A DNA stretch of 64,000 bases from Pseudomonas sp. PH1b (GCF_000633395.1 NZ_AYMU01000014.1:1-64000); one strand, 5' to 3'. Shown: positions 1-10,972, counted from the first letter of the stretch. Notes: generated by a model not told the origin, from the sequence alone. Numbers and translations are program-made.

Positions 1-3000
1 TCGCCAACCCCTATGGCGTGAGCTGCAACGGCTGCGGTTTCATCAACACCCCGAAAGCCACCCTGACCACCGGCAAGCCGGTGATCGAGAACGGCCAGAT
101 CCAGCGTTATCAGGTGGACCAGGGCAGCGTCGCCATCGACGGCGCGGGGCTCAATGCGAGCAACGTCGACCAGTTCGAAATCATCACCCGCAGCGCCAGG
201 ATCAACGCCGAGATCCAGGCCCAGCACCTGGCGCTGATCGCCGGGGCCAACGACGTCGACGCCAAGACCTTGAACGCCACGGCACGCACCGCCAACCCGG
301 CGGATGCACCGCAACTGGCCATCGACTCATCGGCCCTGGGCGGCATGTACGCCGGGGCGATCAAGCTGGTGGGCACCGAGGCAGGGGTTGGGGTCAAGCT
401 CGATGGCAAGTTGATTGCCAGCGGTGGCGACATCCAGCTCGATGCCAACGGCCAGTTGCGCATGGTGGACGCGAGCGCCGAGAAAGGCGCGGTGGCGATC
501 AAGGCCGGCAGCCTCGATGCCCAGGGAGCGGTCTACGCCGGCAGCGATCTCAAGGTGCAGACCCGGGGCGACCTGAGCAACCAGAAAACCCTTGCCGCCC
601 GCGACAGCATCCAGCTGGACAGCGGTGGCCAACTGAGCAACCACGGCATCATCGAGGCTGGGGTCAATGCCGATAACAGCCGCAACGCCAGCGGCGATAT
701 CACCCTCAGCGCCAAGAGCCTCAACAACAATGGCCAGAGCGTGGTGGCCAGCCGCGATCTGACGGTCACGGCAGCCCAGACCCTGGACAACCGGGGCGGC
801 ACCCTCAGTGGGCAGCGGCAAGTGAAGGTCAATGCCGGGACCCTGGACAACCAGAACCAGGGCCGGGTCCTGAGCAGCGATAGCCTGGTGCTGCAGGCCA
901 GCGAGGTGCTGAACCACAACGCCCTGATCGCCAGCGACGGCCAACTCCTGGCCGAGATCGGCCACCTGGGCAATCGCCACGGTGAGCTCAGCAGCCTGGA
1001 CCAGGTCACTCTGCAACTGGCTTCGCTGGACAACGTCGCCGGGCTGGTGATGGCCGGTGAAACCCTGGATATCAACGCCAGCGGGGCCATCGACAACCGT
1101 GGTGGTGCCCTGGGGGCGGAGCGTTTGCTGAAGGTGCAGGCCGCGTCCCTGGACAACAGCAAGGCCGGCAACCTGCGCAGCGAAGAGCGCTTGGAGGTCC
1201 GGGTTGCCGGACGCCTCGACAACCAGGACCAGGGCCTGATCCAGGCCACCGCGGCCATGGAGGTGCAGGCCGGGCAACTGGACAACCGCAAGGGCAAGAT
1301 TTCCGCCAGCGACACCCTGCTGGTGCGCGGCGAGAGCCTGGACAACCGCGGCGGGGTGATCCGCGCCGATCAGGCCCTGGGCCTGCACAGCCGCGACGTG
1401 GACAACCGCGACAAGGGCCGCCTGGAAAGCCGGACCGCGGTCACCGTCGAAGGTCGCCGGCTGGACAACAGCGGTGGCCTGCTCAGCGCCACTTCAACCC
1501 TGGTGCTGAACAGCGGCGAGGTGCTCAACCACGCCGGCCGCATCGCCAGCAAAGGCGAACTCCAGGCCCAGGTGGACAGCCTCGCCCAGCGCGGCGGCGA
1601 GTTGGTGGCCGAAGGTGACCTGCACCTGCAGGGCCAGACCCTGGACAACCGGGACCAGGGCCTGGTGGCGTCCCTCAAGGCCCTGACCCTGGACGTCGCC
1701 GAGGTGGATAACCGTGGCGGCGCGCTGTCGGGCCAGGGAGAGCTGCAGATCAACGGCCAGGGGCTGAACAACAGTGATGGCGGCAAGGTCCTGGCCGACC
1801 AGCGCCTGCTGCTCCAGGTGACTCGGGTGGTCAACCAGAACCAGGGGCTGCTGTTCAGCAAGCAGGGGCTGAACCTGACTGGCGCCAGCCTGGACAACAG
1901 CGGCGGCCAACTGGTGAGCCAGAAACCGTTGCTGCTGACCCTCAGCGCAGCCCTGGACAACCAGCGCGGCCTGATCAGCGGCGAAGACCTGCTGACCCTC
2001 AAGGTCGGCAGCCTGGACAACCGTGGCGGGCGCCTGACCGGTGCCCGGGCCCTGAGCCTCGACAGCAGCGGGGCGCTGCTCAACCAGGGCGGCTCGATCG
2101 TCGCCGAACAGGGCCTGAGCCTGGACAGCGCCAGCCTGAACAACAGCGACAAGGGGGTGATCAGCGCCAAGGCCGACACACGCCTGGGCACCGGCGCTTT
2201 CGACAACAGCCAGGGCGGCAGCTTGACCAGCGTCGGGCAGTTGACCCTGAGCACTGCCCAGTTGACCAACAACCAGGGCCGGATCGGCAGCGACCAGGCC
2301 CTCAACGCCAGCGTCACTGGTCTGGAACAGCAGGGCGGCGAGCTGTTCAGCAACGCCGACCTGAGCCTGGACCTGAACCACGGCCTGCTGGACAACCAGG
2401 GCGGCAATCTGCACACCCCGGGGCAACTGCTGTTGCACAACCTCGAGCGGGTGGACAACCGCGGCGGGGAAATCTCCGGGGCCAAGGCCTTCAGCCTCAA
2501 CGCCCGGCAACTGGACAACGGTGCCGGCAAGCTCCTGAGCAACCAGGCCCTGACCCTGCGCATCGAGCAGGCCCTGGCCAACGTCAAGGGCCTGATCTCG
2601 GCGGCGGCCATCGACAGCCGCAGCGCCAGCCTGGACAACCGCAACGGCCAGCTGCACAGCCGTGGCGACAGCCTGCTGCAGGTCAGCGGGCACGCCGACA
2701 ACCAGGGCGCAATCCTGCTGGCCGCAGGGCAGATGACCCTCAAGGCCGCCAGCCTGGACAACCGCCAGGAGGGGCTGGTGGGCGCCACCCGCGCCCTGGA
2801 CCTGCAGATCGGGCAACTGGACAACCGCGGCGGTGAAGTATCGAGCCAGCAGATCGGCCTGAGCGGTGCGCGCCTGGACAACAGCGACCAGGGCCGGCTG
2901 CTGGCCAGCGGCGACCTGACACTGAACGTGGCCCGGGTGATCAACCAGAGCCTCGGGCTGATATCCGCGGACCAGGGCCTGAGCCTCACCGGCACCGGCC

Positions 3001-6000
3001 TGGACAACCAGGGCGGGCAGTTGCTGGGCGTCCAGCGCCTGGACCTTGGGCTGGGTGAAGACCTGGACAACCGCAAAGGCCGGATCAGCAGCGAAGGCCG
3101 CCTGGCGCTCCAGGCGCGCAACCTGAACAACGACCAGGGCAGCCTCTCCAGTGGCGGCGCCTTGCACATCAGCGCCGGGCAAGCCTTGAGCAACCAGGGC
3201 GGCAAGCTGCTGAGCGACGCCGCCCTGACCCTGGCCAGTGCCCGGCTGGACAACCAGCAGCAGGGCATCATCAGCGCCAAGGGGCGGCTGTCGCTCACCA
3301 CCGGCGCCCTGGACAACAGCCAGGGCGGCCACCTCAACAGCGGTGATGAACTGAGCCTGAACGCGGCCCAGGTCAACAACGACCAGGGCAGCATCGGCAG
3401 TGCCAAGGCCCTGACGGCCTCGGTCACCGGCTGGCAGCAGCAGGGCGGCAAGCTGTTCAGCAAGAGCACCCTGAGCCTGGACCTGAACCACGGCACCCTG
3501 AACAACCAGGGCGGCCTGATCAATGCCCCGGGTGCGCTGCTGCTGAGCAACCTCGGCGCAGTGGACAACCGCCAGGGTGAAATTTCCAGCCAGCAGGCTT
3601 TCGAACTGGCTGCCCGCAGCCTGGACAACAGCGCCGGGCAACTGCTCAGCAACCAGGCCCTGACCCTGCGCATCGAGGGCGCGCTGACCGCGCTCAAGGG
3701 CAAGATCGCCGCCGCTGCGCTGCAGATCGACGCCGCCAGCCTGGACCACAGCGGTTCGCTGCTCAGCGACACTGAACTGGGCCTGCGGGTCACTGGCCCG
3801 TTGCGCAACCAGGGCCTGATCCAGGCCGTCGGGCCGCTGCAGATCAGCGCCAACGGCCTGGACAACCAGGGCGGGCGCCTGCTCGGTGGCACCGGCCTGG
3901 GCATCGACCTGGGGCATCAAGGCTCGGATCTGGACAACCGCCAGGGCCTGATCAACACCCAGGGCGTGCTGAGCATTGCCGGGCTGCGGGACCTGCAGAA
4001 CCAGGCCGGTGAAATCTCCAGCACCCAGGGCTTCACCCTGGCCGGGCGTAGCCTGGACAACAGTGGCGGCACGCTGATCAGCCACCAGCAACTGGGGATC
4101 GAGGCCGTGCACCTGGGCAACCAGCAGGGCCTGATATCAGGCTGGCAGGGGCTCAAGGTCAGCGGCGGCAGCCTGGACAACCGCCAGCAAGGCACCTTGT
4201 CGAGCCTGCAGGGTGACCTGCACATCGACCTTGGCGGCGCCTTGCTCAACAGCGCGGCGGGCGGGCTGGCCAGCCAGGGCCAGCTGACGCTCAAGGCCGC
4301 CAGCCTGGACAACAGCGACAAGGGCATCGTCACCAGCCAGGGCGGGCAGCAACTGGTCCTCGGCGGCGCCTTGAACAACGCCCGGGGCGGGCTGATCGAA
4401 AGCAGCGCTGGCCTCGACATCGCCGCTGGCGACCTGGACAACCAGGGCGGCAGCCTCAACGCCGCGGGGGCCCTGAACCTCAGTGGCAACCACCTGAACA
4501 ACCAGGGCGGCAAGCTGCGCGGCGAAGGCGCGGTAACCCTCGATCTGCTGGGCGCGTTGATCAACACCCAGGGCCAGTTGGCCGCCAGCGGCCCGCTGCT
4601 GCTCAAGCGTTCCAGCCGGATCGACAACCAGGGCGGGCAGTTGATCAGCCAGAACCTGATGACCCTGTTCAGCGACCGCCTGGACAACAGCAACCGCGGC
4701 ACCCTGGCCGCCAACGGCGCACTGCAGATCAACGCCAGTGGCGAGGTGCGCAACCAGAACGACGGCCTGATCTACAGCCGCGACGCCGGCCTGAACCTGC
4801 GCGCCGGCAGCCTGGAGAATGCCAAGGGCGCGATCCAGAGCGCCAAGGCCCAGACCCTGGTGACGACCGGGGGCATCGATAACCAGGGCGGCAAGCTGAT
4901 TGCCGAGGACGGTGACCTGGACATCCAGGGCTCCAGCCTGGACAACCGCGCGGGTGTGCTGTCGAGCCTCAAGGGCCTGTTCCAGGCCCGGGTGTCGGGC
5001 GTGCTGAACAACCATGGCGGCCAGGCCGAGGCCCAGCGCCTGGACCTGCAGGCCCTGGCCGGGATCGACAACGGCGCCGGACGCATGGCGGCCAAGGGCG
5101 GCGACCTGCTGCTCAATGCCGGCAGCGCCGGGGTGGATAACCGCCAGGGTGGCCTGTACGCCAGCGGGCGGATCAAGGCCAGCGGCAATCAGTTGAACAA
5201 CAGCGCCGGGCAAATCAACGGCCAGCACATCGGCCTGGATTTCAACGGCGCTCTGCTCAACCAGGGCGGCCTGGTCGAAAGCCGCGAGAGCCTGGCGCTG
5301 CGCGGCGCCAGCCTCGACAACCAGGGCGGCAAACTGCGCGCCCTGGCCCCTGGCGGCATGACCGACCTGCAGCTCGGCGGGCTGTTCGACAACCGCAACG
5401 GCCTGCTGGAAACCGCCAACACCGACCTGAGGCTGGCGGCCTCGGGCCTGCTCAACGGCGGCGGCAGCCTGCTGCACCTGGGGGATGGCAACTTCGATAT
5501 CGCCACCGGCAACGTGATCAATGCTGGCGGCAGCCTGGTCACCCAGGGCGGGCTGACACTGACCGCCGACAACTGGACCAACAGCAGCGTGATCCAGGCC
5601 GGGCGCCTGAACCTCAACGTCAATACCTTCAGCCAGACCGCCAGCGGCCAGTTGCTGGCCAGCCAGCACTTGCAGGCCCGGGGCGGCAACTGGAACAACG
5701 ACGGGCTGTTGGCCAGCGATGGCAGCCTGGACCTGCAGATCGGTGGCAGCTATTCCGGCAACGGCCGGGTGTCCAGCCTGGGCACCCTTGGCCTGGGTGC
5801 TGCCCAGGTCAATCTCGGCGCGGCAGGCAGCATCGCCGGTGGCGGCGATACCCAGGTCACGGTTGCCGGGCAACTGAACAACGCCGGGCGCCTGACATCC
5901 AACGCCAAGCTCACGGTGAATGCCGGCGGCGTGCTCAACACCGGGACCCTGGGCGCCGCCCAGGACCTGAGCCTGAGCACCCCGACCCTGGTCAACGACC

Positions 6001-9000
6001 ATGGGTTCGTGTTCAGCGGCCAGAACGCCAACTTCAACGTCAACACCCTGAGCAACAGCTATGGTGAGTTCTACAGCCTGGGCGGCCTGAGCGTGGCGGG
6101 CATGGCTCCAGGCACCTCGGCCCAGAGCCTGAGAAACATCTCCGGCAATATCCAGAGCGGCGGTGATATCAACATCGCCGTGGCGGACCTGGTCAACGAC
6201 CGCGAGAAGTACGAAGCCAGCCAGCAGTACACCGACGGGCGCATCACCATACGGTGCGTGCAGCACTGCGGTGGTGGTGCCAGCTGGGTCCGCGGGCCGG
6301 TGTACGTGTACCGCACCGTGACCGGGGTGGTGACCAGCGATTCACCGACCTCGACCCTCAATGCCGGGGGCAACCTGACGGTCAACAGCGGCAGCTTCCT
6401 CAACCGCTACAGCACCGTCTCGGCGGGCAATGACCTGACCATCACCAGCGGCACCATCACCAACCAGGCCTCCCTGGTGGCCTCCGGCAGCTCGGCCGTT
6501 CAGGTGGGCGCCGGGGTCAAGATCAAGCGCGGGCTGTTCTTCCAGCTGGCCCGAGAGGTGCAGGCCTACGACAGAGCGCACCCCCAGGGCTCGGCCTTCG
6601 ACCAGCAGGCGTTCGCCGCGCTGATCGCCAAGTTCAGCCCGGGCATCTTCACCGGCATCGACCAGCCCGTGCAGACCTCGACCCAGGGCACTTCCGCCGC
6701 GCCGGCGATCATCCAGGCCGGCGGCAAGGCGCGCCTCACGGCGGCCAATGACATCAGCAACATCAGCGTGATCAAGAGTGCCATCGCCGTGGGCGGCAGT
6801 GCCCGCGACACGGCGGTGGGCGCTGCCAGCAAGCCGTTGATGGTGGTACTCAATTCCCAGCTGCCGCCGGACCTGGCGCAGCAGCAGGTCAACCCCCTGA
6901 GCCTGCCCAACTTCAGCCTGCCGTCCGGGCAGAACGGCCTGTTCCGCTTGAGTGGCCAGGGCGGCGCAGCGCAGCCCACGGCCCCGACCCAGGGCTGGAG
7001 CATGGCCGGCGCCAGCCTCGAACTGAGCACCCGCCAGGCCGGTCCGGCGCCGGTCCGGCCCCGGGAGCTGAGCAACCAGCCACTGCCGCAAGTGGCCCAG
7101 AGCGCTCGTGACCTGAACCTGGTGGATCACCAGGCCACGGGCATCGATGGCCGCACCGCCACGGTGCAGGTGAACGCCGCGTCCGGGGCTGGGCCGGTGG
7201 GCGTGCTGCTGCCCGCGGGCGGCGCTGGCAACCAGAGCGTCAAGCGGGTCCAGGGGCTGCCAGACAGCAGTGTGCGCAGCAACCCGCACAAGTACCTGAT
7301 CGAGACCAACCCGCTACTCACCGACCTCAAGCAGTTCATGGGCTCGGACTACCTGCTGTCGAACCTGGGTTATGACCCGGACCAGAGCGCCAAGCGCCTG
7401 GGGGATGGTTTCTATGAGCAGCGCCTGATCCAGCAGGCGGTCACGGCCCGCACCGGCCAGCGTTTCCTCGACGGCCAGAACAGTGACGAGGGCATGTTCA
7501 AGTACCTGATGAACAATGCCATTGCCAGCAAGGACTCGCTCAACCTGGCCGTGGGCGTGACCCTGACCTCCCAACAGGTGGCGGCCCTGACCCACGACAT
7601 CGTCTGGCTCGAAGAGCAGGAGGTGAACGGCGAGAAGGTGCTGGTGCCGGTGCTGTACCTGGCCCACGCCAACAACCGCCTGGCGCCCAATGGTGCGCTG
7701 GTCCAGGGCCGCGACGTGACCCTGATCGCCGGCAAGGACCTGGTCAACTCCGGGACCTTGCGCGCCAGTGAGAACCTCAGTGCGACCACCGGCAACAACC
7801 TGATCAATGGCGGCCTGATCGAGGCCGGTGGGCGCCTCGATCTGCTGGCCGGTGACAACCTGGTCAACCGTTCTGGCGGCATCATTGCCGGGCGCGATGT
7901 GACGGCCCGCGCCCTGGCCGGGGATGTGATCAACGAGCGCAGCATCAGCACCTTCCAGAGCAACCCCGGGAACACCACCCAGCGCCTGGACTACGCCGAC
8001 AACGCGGCGCGGATCGAGGCCCGCAATGACCTGAGTGTGCGGGCAGGCCGCGATATCAATAACGTCGGCGGGGCGCTGAGCGCTGGCGCCGACATCGCCC
8101 TGATCGCGGGACGCGACGTCAACCTGACGTCGGCCCAGGAGCACGACAAAGTCACTCGCGACCGGTATTTGAATGAAAGCATCACTCAGCACGGTTCCAG
8201 CGTCAGTGCCGGGCGTGACATCGCGGTCAGCGCCGGACGCGATCTGACGGCGGTCGCCAGCCAGATCGAGGCCAAGCGCACCATTGCCATGGATGCAGTG
8301 GGGGACATGACCCTGGCTTCGGCGGCGGATGAGCAGCACAGCTACTCCAAGACCAAGAAGGTCACCCGCCAGGAAGACCACGAGCACCAGGTCGGCACGT
8401 CCCTCACCGCCGGGGCCGATGTGGTCCTCAGTGCCGGTAATGACCTGAGGCTGATTTCCAGCCGCATCAATGCTGGCAACGAAGCCTACCTGGTGGCCGG
8501 TGACAACCTGGAACTGCTGGCGGCCCAGGACAGCGACTACTCGTTGTACGACATGAAGAAGAAAGGCAGCTGGGGGCGCAAGAAAGCGCGCCACGACGAG
8601 GTGACTCAGGTCACCAACATCGGCAGCCAGATCAGCACCGGTGGCGACCTGACCCTCAAGAGCGGCGGCGATCAGCGATACCAGGTGGCCAAGCTGGAAA
8701 GCGCCAAGGACCTGACCCTGGACAGTGGCGGCGCGATCACCTTCGAAGGGGTCAAGGACCTGCATGACGAGACGCACACCAAGAGCAAGAGCGATCTCTC
8801 CTGGTACTCGATGAAGGGCAAGGGCCGCACCGATGAAACCCTGCGCCAGAGCACCCTGGTGGCCCAGGGCAATCTGCTGATCAAGGCGGCCGACGGCCTG
8901 CGCGTGGATATCCGCCAGGTCGACCAGCAGACGGTCAGCCAGACCATCGATGCCATGGTCCAGGCCGACCCGGGCCTGGCGTGGATGAAGGACGCCCAGG

Positions 9001-10607
9001 CGCGTGGGGACATCGACTGGCGCCAGGTCCGGGAAATCCACGAGAGCTTCAAGTACGACTCCTCGGGCCTCGGCGCGGGGGCCAAGCTGGTGGTCGCGAT
9101 TCTGATGTCCCTGGCCATGGGCCCGGCGGGCCTCGGCCTGGCGGCGCCTCAGGCAGCGGTGGCCGGCAGCCTGGCCACTACCGGGGTCAGCAGCACCATC
9201 AGCAACAAGGGCAACCTGGGACGGGCGCTCAAGGAGACCCTCAGCGCCGACAGCCTGAAAAACGCTGCCATCGCCGGGTTCACCGCGGGCGCCTTCGAGT
9301 ATGCCGACACCAACTGGTTCGGCGGTGCAGACAGTGCCGGAGCGGGCGCCGCAGCCCCGGGCAGCGAAGGCACCACGGCCTCGACCTTGAACAATGCCAA
9401 CCCGTCCAAGGACATCTTCCGCTGGAGCACGGCGGCCGACACCCTGACCCGCACCACCGGGCGGGCACTGATCTCCAGTGGCATTTCCACGGCGATCGGC
9501 GGCGGCAGCTTTGGCGACAACTTGGGTGCGGCCCTGCTCGCAGAGGCGGGCAACGTGGCCATGGCGACGGGGTTCAACTGGGTCGGCGACAACGTCCGGT
9601 TCCCCAATGGCGGGCTCGAGAAGGTCGTCGCCCATGCGCTGATGGGCGGCCTGCTGGCGGAAGCCACCGGCGGCGACTTCAAGACCGGCGCTGCGGCGGC
9701 CGGCTTGAACGAAGCTTTGATCAACCAACTGGCGAGCGTGGCCGACGGCAACAAGGACCTGCAATTGGCGCTGTCGCAATTGACCGGCCTGGTGGCGGCT
9801 GCGGCGGTGGGCAAGGATCTGGACCAGGGGGCGCAGATCGCTCAGATGGCGACGGCCTACAACTACCTGTTCCACGAGGAAATCCTCGAGAAAGACCGCA
9901 AGCTGGGCGCCTGCACGACGAAAACCGAGTGCGACTCCATTCGTGCCTACTACCGCACTCTGGATGAGACCCGGAACAAGGAGTTCCCGCAGCTTTGCCA
10001 GCAGAACCCCACCTTGTGCCAGGCGGTATTCGAGCGCCTCAGGTCCGAGGAAGGCACCAACCAGCAATGGATGAGCGACCTGCGCAAATCGGGCCGGCCC
10101 GAGCTGTTTGGCCAGTTGACCGACCTGTATCTTGTCCTGGGCAACAATCAGGCTGCGCTCAACCGCTATATCGCCAATGCCCAGCGGGACAAGTATGGAA
10201 CCCTGGGGGTCGCTGCTGCCGACTACATCCTCGAAGCGGCGGACCCCAGGTCGAAACTCTTCACCCCGGGAGGGGGCGCCAAGGGCCTGGCGGACGGTAT
10301 CAAGCGCGGGATGGTGGGTGGTGGGGCCGGCCAGAACGGCGGCATCAAGCATGTCTACGACTCTCTGCGCAAAGCGCCGCAGTACCCCGAGGGCTTCAAG
10401 GAGCGCGCGGGAGGAACCAGCCGCAACGCGATCAAGAACGGGGACGTGCTGGCTGACCTGCGCAAAGTGGAACCCGGCAAGTGGAGCAAGGTGTACAAGG
10501 ACGGTTTCGACAGCAACGGTGCACGTGTTTCGGTGCACTATTTCCAGAGTGAAAGTGGCAAGGTCTTCAACGTGAAGACCAAGAACGGTTGGAGTAATAC
10601 CCAGTGA
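1..10607 (+). CDS. cdiA: Contact-dependent inhibition / filamentous haemagglutinin-type exoprotein (5' truncated)
   Basis: The reading frame is already open at the window start (from base 3) and encodes at least 3,534 residues. It begins inside the two-partner-secretion domain: NPYGVSCNGCGFINTP is the typical TPS haemagglutination motif, so the signal peptide and TPS start lie upstream. A long FHA-1 region follows, with about 20-residue repeats of the LDNxGG type (roughly residues 150-2000). Next come a central non-repeat region with NPHKYLIETNP and LGDGFYEQRLI (about 2420), FHA-2 repeats with AGRD motifs, a DUF637-like hydrophobic Gly/Ala pretoxin region (about 3015-3230), and a variable C-terminus. 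The family is exported by a CdiB/TpsB partner and delivers a C-terminal toxin into neighbouring cells. The usual VENN motif is not visible; TAYNYLFHEE sits near the expected place. The last ~130 residues are small and basic and were not assigned to a toxin family. The stop overlaps the next gene by 4 nt, which fits a toxin-immunity pair. Confidence 0.9.
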   Translation, partial: ANPYGVSCNGCGFINTPKATLTTGKPVIENGQIQRYQVDQGSVAIDGAGLNASNVDQFEIITRSARINAEIQAQHLALIAGANDVDAKTLNATARTANPADAPQLAIDSSALGGMYAGAIKLVGTEAGVGVKLDGKLIASGGDIQLDANGQLRMVDASAEKGAVAIKAGSLDAQGAVYAGSDLKVQTRGDLSNQKTLAARDSIQLDSGGQLSNHGIIEAGVNADNSRNASGDITLSAKSLNNNGQSVVASRDLTVTAAQTLDNRGGTLSGQRQVKVNAGTLDNQNQGRVLSSDSLVLQASEVLNHNALIASDGQLLAEIGHLGNRHGELSSLDQVTLQLASLDNVAGLVMAGETLDINASGAIDNRGGALGAERLLKVQAASLDNSKAGNLRSEERLEVRVAGRLDNQDQGLIQATAAMEVQAGQLDNRKGKISASDTLLVRGESLDNRGGVIRADQALGLHSRDVDNRDKGRLESRTAVTVEGRRLDNSGGLLSATSTLVLNSGEVLNHAGRIASKGELQAQVDSLAQRGGELVAEGDLHLQGQTLDNRDQGLVASLKALTLDVAEVDNRGGALSGQGELQINGQGLNNSDGGKVLADQRLLLQVTRVVNQNQGLLFSKQGLNLTGASLDNSGGQLVSQKPLLLTLSAALDNQRGLISGEDLLTLKVGSLDNRGGRLTGARALSLDSSGALLNQGGSIVAEQGLSLDSASLNNSDKGVISAKADTRLGTGAFDNSQGGSLTSVGQLTLSTAQLTNNQGRIGSDQALNASVTGLEQQGGELFSNADLSLDLNHGLLDNQGGNLHTPGQLLLHNLERVDNRGGEISGAKAFSLNARQLDNGAGKLLSNQALTLRIEQALANVKGLISAAAIDSRSASLDNRNGQLHSRGDSLLQVSGHADNQGAILLAAGQMTLKAASLDNRQEGLVGATRALDLQIGQLDNRGGEVSSQQIGLSGARLDNSDQGRLLASGDLTLNVARVINQSLGLISADQGLSLTGTGLDNQGGQLLGVQRLDLGLGEDLDNRKGRISSEGRLALQARNLNNDQGSLSSGGALHISAGQALSNQGGKLLSDAALTLASARLDNQQQGIISAKGRLSLTTGALDNSQGGHLNSGDELSLNAAQVNNDQGSIGSAKALTASVTGWQQQGGKLFSKSTLSLDLNHGTLNNQGGLINAPGALLLSNLGAVDNRQGEISSQQAFELAARSLDNSAGQLLSNQALTLRIEGALTALKGKIAAAALQIDAASLDHSGSLLSDTELGLRVTGPLRNQGLIQAVGPLQISANGLDNQGGRLLGGTGLGIDLGHQGSDLDNRQGLINTQGVLSIAGLRDLQNQAGEISSTQGFTLAGRSLDNSGGTLISHQQLGIEAVHLGNQQGLISGWQGLKVSGGSLDNRQQGTLSSLQGDLHIDLGGALLNSAAGGLASQGQLTLKAASLDNSDKGIVTSQGGQQLVLGGALNNARGGLIESSAGLDIAAGDLDNQGGSLNAAGALNLSGNHLNNQGGKLRGEGAVTLDLLGALINTQGQLAASGPLLLKRSSRIDNQGGQLISQNLMTLFSDRLDNSNRGTLAANGALQINASGEVRNQNDGLIYSRDAGLNLRAGSLENAKGAIQSAKAQTLVTTGGIDNQGGKLIAEDGDLDIQGSSLDNRAGVLSSLKGLFQARVSGVLNNHGGQAEAQRLDLQALAGIDNGAGRMAAKGGDLLLNAGSAGVDNRQGGLYASGRIKASGNQLNNSAGQINGQHIGLDFNGALLNQGGLVESRESLALRGASLDNQGGKLRALAPGGMTDLQLGGLFDNRNGLLETANTDLRLAASGLLNGGGSLLHLGDGNFDIATGNVINAGGSLVTQGGLTLTADNWTNSSVIQAGRLNLNVNTFSQTASGQLLASQHLQARGGNWNNDGLLASDGSLDLQIGGSYSGNGRVSSLGTLGLGAAQVNLGAAGSIAGGGDTQVTVAGQLNNAGRLTSNAKLTVNAGGVLNTGTLGAAQDLSLSTPTLVNDHGFVFSGQNANFNVNTLSNSYGEFYSLGGLSVAGMAPGTSAQSLRNISGNIQSGGDINIAVADLVNDREKYEASQQYTDGRITIRCVQHCGGGASWVRGPVYVYRTVTGVVTSDSPTSTLNAGGNLTVNSGSFLNRYSTVSAGNDLTITSGTITNQASLVASGSSAVQVGAGVKIKRGLFFQLAREVQAYDRAHPQGSAFDQQAFAALIAKFSPGIFTGIDQPVQTSTQGTSAAPAIIQAGGKARLTAANDISNISVIKSAIAVGGSARDTAVGAASKPLMVVLNSQLPPDLAQQQVNPLSLPNFSLPSGQNGLFRLSGQGGAAQPTAPTQGWSMAGASLELSTRQAGPAPVRPRELSNQPLPQVAQSARDLNLVDHQATGIDGRTATVQVNAASGAGPVGVLLPAGGAGNQSVKRVQGLPDSSVRSNPHKYLIETNPLLTDLKQFMGSDYLLSNLGYDPDQSAKRLGDGFYEQRLIQQAVTARTGQRFLDGQNSDEGMFKYLMNNAIASKDSLNLAVGVTLTSQQVAALTHDIVWLEEQEVNGEKVLVPVLYLAHANNRLAPNGALVQGRDVTLIAGKDLVNSGTLRASENLSATTGNNLINGGLIEAGGRLDLLAGDNLVNRSGGIIAGRDVTARALAGDVINERSISTFQSNPGNTTQRLDYADNAARIEARNDLSVRAGRDINNVGGALSAGADIALIAGRDVNLTSAQEHDKVTRDRYLNESITQHGSSVSAGRDIAVSAGRDLTAVASQIEAKRTIAMDAVGDMTLASAADEQHSYSKTKKVTRQEDHEHQVGTSLTAGADVVLSAGNDLRLISSRINAGNEAYLVAGDNLELLAAQDSDYSLYDMKKKGSWGRKKARHDEVTQVTNIGSQISTGGDLTLKSGGDQRYQVAKLESAKDLTLDSGGAITFEGVKDLHDETHTKSKSDLSWYSMKGKGRTDETLRQSTLVAQGNLLIKAADGLRVDIRQVDQQTVSQTIDAMVQADPGLAWMKDAQARGDIDWRQVREIHESFKYDSSGLGAGAKLVVAILMSLAMGPAGLGLAAPQAAVAGSLATTGVSSTISNKGNLGRALKETLSADSLKNAAIAGFTAGAFEYADTNWFGGADSAGAGAAAPGSEGTTASTLNNANPSKDIFRWSTAADTLTRTTGRALISSGISTAIGGGSFGDNLGAALLAEAGNVAMATGFNWVGDNVRFPNGGLEKVVAHALMGGLLAEATGGDFKTGAAAAGLNEALINQLASVADGNKDLQLALSQLTGLVAAAAVGKDLDQGAQIAQMATAYNYLFHEEILEKDRKLGACTTKTECDSIRAYYRTLDETRNKEFPQLCQQNPTLCQAVFERLRSEEGTNQQWMSDLRKSGRPELFGQLTDLYLVLGNNQAALNRYIANAQRDKYGTLGVAAADYILEAADPRSKLFTPGGGAKGLADGIKRGMVGGGAGQNGGIKHVYDSLRKAPQYPEGFKERAGGTSRNAIKNGDVLADLRKVEPGKWSKVYKDGFDSNGARVSVHYFQSESGKVFNVKTKNGWSNTQ

Positions 10608-10972
10608 AGGAAATATCGTTGATGGTTGAAGCCCTGGGCGCTGAACAGGCCACCCGGCTGGTGTGCACGCTGGCGATTGGCTTGTTGACCTCGCTGCGCG
10701 ATGAGGCCATCACCCTGGAGGAGGCCGAGTGGACCCTGTTCACGCCGCGTACCGCCAGCCTGTTGCAGGACAAGGGGCTATCGCCCGAGCTCTGCAGCCT
10801 GATCATGGAGGCATGCGAACTGGAGGATGTGCAGAGCCTGAGGCCGGATCGCCTGGAGGCCAGTGTGCAACTGCTGAGGGAACGTTTTGCAGCGATCCTG
10901 CACAGCGATCCCGGTTATGCCCAGAGGGCCAGTGAAAAGATCGGGAGGCAAGACTTGTATGTCATCCGTTAG
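10604..10972 (+). CDS. Putative CDI immunity protein (DUF3969-like)
   Basis: This 122-residue soluble, acidic protein starts at GTG inside the stop of the preceding exoprotein (GTGA, 4-nt overlap), so the two are translationally coupled. The sequence has the look of the DUF3969 family: an AIGLLTSL segment, an EEAEWTLFTP motif, and ELEDVQSLRPD near the middle. That family assignment is from memory of the motif order. There is no signal peptide or membrane segment, which points to the cytoplasm and to neutralisation of a nuclease-like rather than a pore-forming toxin. Position directly behind a cdiA-type 3' end is the main evidence for an immunity role. Binding to the cognate toxin is inference. 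Confidence 0.7.
   Translation: MKEISLMVEALGAEQATRLVCTLAIGLLTSLRDEAITLEEAEWTLFTPRTASLLQDKGLSPELCSLIMEACELEDVQSLRPDRLEASVQLLRERFAAILHSDPGYAQRASEKIGRQDLYVIR

Noticed and set aside
7314..10538. Long open frame of about 1,070 codons on the minus strand inside the exoprotein gene
   Set aside because: It is the antisense shadow of a GC-rich repetitive gene: no family motifs, no start signal, and similar empty frames occur elsewhere along cdiA (for example 1494-4112 and 4137-6266).
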